Source: Nitrosospira multiformis (GTDB lineage: Bacteria > Pseudomonadota > Gammaproteobacteria > Burkholderiales > Nitrosomonadaceae). From it: a DNA stretch of 36,539 nt. Shown here in pieces: positions 33,619 through 36,539 of this stretch (the stretch's first letter is position 1; each line of letters starts with the position of its first letter). The translations under genes and the position numbers were made by a program. Where the stretch lies: assembly GCF_003050865.1 (NCBI RefSeq), contig NZ_QAOK01000032.1, forward strand, positions 1-36,539. The letters run 5' to 3'. The notes under the pieces are model-generated. The model was not told the origin of the DNA and searched no databases. It saw only the letters and a program-made list of their open reading frames with translations.

Positions 33619-34287
33619 TTATGTCGCAAGTGGAATCCCAACTATTAGTGTGTTTATTTCTGTATCAAGAAATTCGATTCCCGGCATGAGAGATTCTACT
33701 CGCTTTAACTCTTCTGCCGGGTTGATTCCCTGCTTGGCGGTCATTTTGCCAGAGGTGTGAGCTGCTAAACCACGTAGGGCTCCGAACGATTCCATTTCAG
33801 CTAAAAAGGCTGAATCAATCTTTTTAGGCTCGATCCCGATAGGAAGGAGCATTGATAGCAGATTTTTTTCCTTAATTCCATGATTGCCACTTCTTATAAA
33901 TTGATGAAAATCAGATATCACAGGAAGAAGTCTTTTGTCGATGTCCACGAGAGATGGCCATGTCTTACGCTTATTATCTGTAGGCGCCTCAAGGGTCGGT
34001 GGTGGTAATGACATTTCCCTTCCACTAAACCCTAATAAACAAAAGGCGATGTGAGATACGCGTCTGCCACTTTCCCACGCTGAATGCGCAAGAGTTGCCG
34101 CTTCTAAAGCTCGATCCTCAAAGAAGGATTCGATCTCGGCATGTGCAAGAACCCTGTAGGCCAGAGACTGAATGGCTACACACTCGTAGTTATCATAAGT
34201 TCCAGTAGGGTCAAACTGATCGGGCAAGAGATGAGTGCGCAAGAGCCTAAGCTGATCTTGCAATTGCAAAAAACGCTCCGAAGGCAT
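33619..34287 (-). CDS. HEPN-domain protein, probable RNase toxin of a DUF262 pair
   Basis: A 222-residue, mostly helical protein. The N-terminal half has AHAEIESFFEDRALEAATLA, typical of the acidic helix of HEPN domains. Near the C-terminus ALRGLAAHTSG gives Arg172-x4-His177, the R-x4-6-H catalytic motif of HEPN ribonucleases. The pattern resembles the RiboL-PSP or MAE_28990-type HEPN groups found in defence and toxin loci. It has no signal peptide or membrane segment. It starts 3 bases after the stop of the DUF262 gene, with AGGA upstream, so the two are one operon. By analogy it would cut RNA when the partner senses infection; this function is inferred, not shown. Confidence 0.75.
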   Translation of the reverse strand: MPSERFLQLQDQLRLLRTHLLPDQFDPTGTYDNYECVAIQSLAYRVLAHAEIESFFEDRALEAATLAHSAWESGRRVSHIAFCLLGFSGREMSLPPPTLEAPTDNKRKTWPSLVDIDKRLLPVISDFHQFIRSGNHGIKEKNLLSMLLPIGIEPKKIDSAFLAEMESFGALRGLAAHTSGKMTAKQGINPAEELKRVESLMPGIEFLDTEINTLIVGIPLAT

Positions 34288-34290
34288 AGG

Positions 34291-35505
34291 TCACATCCTG
34301 AAGCCTTCAAAAGAAATTCTCATTTTAAAATTTTGGTCGTTCTCTGTCGCATCGCGGAGGCTTGGCAATTCATAACTGCATTCAATGGCACCACTCAGCT
34401 CTTTGCCCCACATATAAAGTCGCGAGAAGGTATTTGGCACACCTGAAGTGTTGCTTTCAGAGGCGTCAAGAAAGGCCTGATTAGAAACTATCCGATCATA
34501 CGCAGCGAGAACTGCCTCTGGTTTTTGTTCCATTGCTGCCCGAATAATGTCATTGGCGGCATAAAATACCAGGGCATCAAAAATTCCCCTATTGAAAGAT
34601 GCAGAGTTCGCCTTTCGAGCAACACGGTTCTCTCCAAATATCTCAATAAGCGCGCAAACTGCTTTGTTAAAGGCTTCAACGGCTGCTTCTACTCTTGGCT
34701 GTTGATCATGCCAAGCGCGATTCAAGCGATCACACGTTAAATCTAAAAAATCCTTCATTCGCCCCCCATACTCTGATAGAAAGAAATGAAATCCCAAGAA
34801 CCGAACTAAAAGTTCGACATCTCTCATTCTCGGATCTGATTGGCAGCCAAGAAGGATATGCAGAGGCTCAGAGGTCACCGCTTTATCATCAACAAAGTCT
34901 GAAAACTCGCCTGGGAACATTGCTTGACGCAATTCTTGAGGGGACAGCTTGACGCTACCAGTGTTTAATCTGAGGAAAACCAGGTGAAGAAAGTCATAGT
35001 TAGGCCAGTTTCGGATCACCACTGTTCGAACTGTGTAATTCAAGAAGGCATTCAGATCGTCTTCAAAAGCAGGTTCTTGTAAATTTTCAAATCTCTTTTT
35101 AGTCAGATCTACTCTTGCTTCTAGTCCTTGGAGGCGAAACTTGTTGTGAGGACCTTCGGCATTTCCTGTGAACTGCAAAAGCGACAAGAGCCGCTGCTTT
35201 CCATCGAGAACGATATACTTTCCTCGCTGACCTTGCTTCTCTGCTAGAACAATCTGAGGCACAGGGAGACCGAGAATAAGCGACTCAATAAAAGAACTCT
35301 TGCGCCTTATAGACCATGCGTCCCGTCTTTGAAACCGGGGATTCATCTCGATATTTCCCCTCATTAGCTGGGAAACGACCGTCTCTACCGTCCAATCAGC
35401 AGAGTGAAGTACTGCTTCTGAGAAATGCTGTGTCTGTGCAAAATCTAGCTCGGCGTCCAGCTCTTCCACAAACTCAATATTTCTTTCCAACATGTTTGTC
35501 TTCAA
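34291..35505 (-). CDS. DUF262-domain protein (ParB/GmrSD-N-like NTPase or nuclease)
   Basis: A 404-residue protein with a DUF262 domain at about residues 35-210. Its signatures are MNPRFQRRDAWS (N55-x3-QRR), ILGLPVPQIVLAE and VLDGKQRLLSL (D101-G-K-Q-R105, the DGQQR-type motif), and VFLRLNTGSVKLSPQELR. This domain is the N-terminal part of GmrSD type IV restriction enzymes and hydrolyses NTP. No DUF1524 HNH nuclease follows; the C-terminal half is helical and unassigned. The TTG start at 35505 is backed by GGAG seven bases upstream; an in-frame ATG lies four codons in. It is coupled to the HEPN gene. Placement near tRNA-Leu and the AT-rich look suggest horizontal gain. Confidence 0.85.
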   Translation of the reverse strand: MKTNMLERNIEFVEELDAELDFAQTQHFSEAVLHSADWTVETVVSQLMRGNIEMNPRFQRRDAWSIRRKSSFIESLILGLPVPQIVLAEKQGQRGKYIVLDGKQRLLSLLQFTGNAEGPHNKFRLQGLEARVDLTKKRFENLQEPAFEDDLNAFLNYTVRTVVIRNWPNYDFLHLVFLRLNTGSVKLSPQELRQAMFPGEFSDFVDDKAVTSEPLHILLGCQSDPRMRDVELLVRFLGFHFFLSEYGGRMKDFLDLTCDRLNRAWHDQQPRVEAAVEAFNKAVCALIEIFGENRVARKANSASFNRGIFDALVFYAANDIIRAAMEQKPEAVLAAYDRIVSNQAFLDASESNTSGVPNTFSRLYMWGKELSGAIECSYELPSLRDATENDQNFKMRISFEGFRM

Positions 35506-35920
35506 GAATTGACTCCACCATATATCGCAACTGCTTAATTATTTTTAGGAAACCGTTTCCCAGCACATAACTTCCCCCCTCTCTACCAGAGACTTGTCTT
35601 GTTGGCAGACGAGGGCGAGCACAGCTGGGATCGATAATTACATATCCAACAATACGGCTAAGACAAAGCCGTACGTTAAAGCATTTTATTTTAGGCTTGC
35701 TATCGCCCGACAACCAATTGGACTTAGGTACTAAGGCGGTGACAAACAAATGATGGCAAGGCATTTGTCATTCCCGTCTTCATGACGTCTAAGGTGTGAG
35801 CCCTTCTGGGGAGTATGATGAGCAGACATGAGCAATTAGCAGAGTGTGCCAATTGTGTGCCAATGGGAAATAATAAATCAGTAGATAAAGCCTGGTTAAG
35901 TATATAAGTTATTGATTTAA
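35506..35920. other. 415-bp region between the DUF262 gene and tRNA-Leu
   Basis: No supported gene. A 96-codon frame on the minus strand (35474-35764) overlaps the DUF262 start and has no family. The region carries the DUF262 promoter and a tandem GTGTGCCAAT repeat (35844-35864). It may be the attachment-site flank of an integrated element, but no integrase is present. Confidence 0.45.
35844..35864. repeat. Tandem 10-bp GTGTGCCAAT repeat near the tRNA-Leu 3' end
   Basis: GTGTGCCAAT occurs at 35844-35853 and 35855-35864, an 11-bp period equal to one DNA helix turn. It lies 57 bp from the tRNA 3' end, where phage-type integrases often have short direct-repeat arm sites. No integrase is seen, so the role is speculative. 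Confidence 0.4.
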
Positions 35921-36009
35921 TGGTGCCCGGAGCCGGAATCGAACCGGCACGGGCGGTTAAGCCCGAGGGATTTTAAGTCCCTTGTGTCTACCAATTTCAC
36001 CATCCGGGC
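35921..36009 (-). tRNA. tRNA-Leu (anticodon UAA)
   Basis: A complete 89-base class II tRNA with a long variable arm and encoded CCA. The acceptor stem is GCCCGGA/TCCGGGC, the anticodon loop ACTTAAAAT carries TAA, and the T arm is CCGGTTCGATTCCGG. It closely resembles E. coli leuZ, which sits in the pgsA-glyW-cysT-leuZ cluster. Here it is 17 kb from tRNA-Cys and on the other strand. Its 3' end points to the DUF262-HEPN genes. Confidence 0.97.
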
Positions 36010-36390
36010 GGTGAACTTCTTCTTTGCTATCAACCCTTTAAGGTTTAAGAAGATTGTACTGCAATCGTAATTATAACCTGAAATTAGACACTCACTGTGC
36101 ACAGATTGTGTATCGGTTTATCATACAATCAATCCAATAATCTTTTATTAACAAGGGGGTAGCAGGGGGGCAGGGGTGCCTTCTGTATAGTGCATTGCAA
36201 CAAAATAAAATCTAGCAGAAATGCATAGAATCCGGAAGCTTGTCTTCCTATCGAAGGGACTAGGCAAGCTAGTCTTGTCAATCATTATTGATATCTGACA
36301 CTTGTATTGCTATCAGCTTATTTCCTACTTATTGTGTTTTTAGCAGGGCAGAACAAGCCCCTACCCTTATCTATCCCTTTCTTCTTCGGG
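36010..36390. other. Region upstream of tRNA-Leu to the IS3-type element
   Basis: No gene. TATAAT on the minus strand (36070-36075) is a fair -10 box for tRNA-Leu, with a leader of about 55 bases; no good -35 was found. G-rich AGGGGGTAGCAGGGGGGCAGG lies near 36154-36174. AAGCTTG and CAAGCT (about 36237-36271) could pair. Confidence 0.4.
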
Positions 36391-36539
36391 TTTTCCCCCG
36401 GTTTCACGGACACATCTAAAAAGGCTGATAATGAGTCAGGAGGTGTGTCATGGCAAGGCGAAGGAAATACGCAGCGGAGTTCAAGCAGGAAGCGGTACAG
36501 TTGGTTCGATCTTCAAATGTTCCGGCAAGCCAGGTTGCG
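36391..36539 (+). mobile_element. Left part of an IS3-family insertion sequence
   Basis: The orfA start is preceded by CCCCCGGTTTCACGGACACA, which looks like the inner part of an IS3-group terminal repeat (C-rich start, then GGACAC). The left tip is placed near 36391 by eye only. The right part is outside the window. Confidence 0.6.
36450..36539 (+). CDS. IS3-family transposase OrfA, N-terminal part (cut by window)
   Basis: The first 30 codons read MARRRKYAAEFKQEAVQLVR then SSNVPASQVA, the helix-turn-helix start of IS3-family OrfA (HTH_Tnp_1), which binds the IS ends. AGGAGG lies before the ATG. OrfB, the DDE transposase, would follow by frameshifting beyond the window, so intactness cannot be judged. 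Confidence 0.9.
   Translation, partial: MARRRKYAAEFKQEAVQLVRSSNVPASQVA

Noticed and set aside
34291-35505. DUF262 gene as a full GmrSD type IV restriction enzyme
   Set aside because: No DUF1524 HNH region can be seen in the C-terminal half, and the partner gene is HEPN-like.
35474-35764. 96-codon minus-strand frame overlapping the start of the DUF262 gene
   Set aside because: No ribosome binding site of note, no recognised domain, and it overlaps a gene with a better start.

Overview
This window looks like chromosomal DNA from a Gram-negative betaproteobacterium, most likely a Nitrosospira-type ammonia oxidiser (family Nitrosomonadaceae). The clues are two PEP-CTERM proteins, a TonB-dependent siderophore receptor, an OprP-type porin, a RoxA-like di-haem cytochrome, and the core gene order uvrC-pgsA-tRNA-Gly-tRNA-Cys. 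The genus is an inference; no rRNA or ammonia-oxidation gene is present to settle it.

Left part (1-14.2 kb): a truncated secreted-protein gene, then a hairpin-rich intergenic block that resembles an IS200/IS605-type end or guide-RNA scaffold. Two Fur-like sites precede an STN-type TonB receptor. A PEP-CTERM protein and the ybdD-cstA transport pair follow. Divergent from cstA is a Cache-domain histidine kinase with a NarL-type regulator, with repeated TACCAGA boxes in the shared promoter. Next come an AAG-type DNA glycosylase, an EamA permease, a small exported Gly-rich protein and an OprP-like porin whose start is doubtful.

Middle (13.6-18.8 kb): the housekeeping block. EF-P is divergent from a tight run of family-5 uracil-DNA glycosylase, tautomerase and uvrC, then pgsA, a small unknown gene, tRNA-Gly(GCC), tRNA-Cys(GCA) and a clear terminator. 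A fragment resembling a phage terminase small subunit follows directly.

Right part (18.8-36.5 kb): mosaic accessory DNA. It holds an NTF2-like protein, a KGG-repeat stress protein, a cupin-DUF72 operon and UdgX. A three-gene phosphorelay operon (kinase, receiver, receiver-kinase hybrid) follows, then a CHRD PEP-CTERM protein, a cold-shock protein, a Tat-exported YghA-like reductase, a small secreted protein and the di-haem cytochrome. A non-coding stretch of about 0.95 kb leads to a DUF262 + HEPN gene pair, a probable anti-phage or RNase-toxin unit, next to the 3' end of tRNA-Leu(UAA). The window ends inside an IS3-family orfA.

Themes: DNA repair is unusually rich (AAG glycosylase, UDGb, UvrC, UdgX). 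A 159-bp repeat occurs in two inverted copies around the tRNA-Gly/Cys block. The tRNA-Leu(UAA) that follows tRNA-Cys in the E. coli pgsA cluster lies 17 kb away and inverted, which suggests a past inversion or island insertion. The DUF262-HEPN pair beside that tRNA is the best candidate for a poorly described system.
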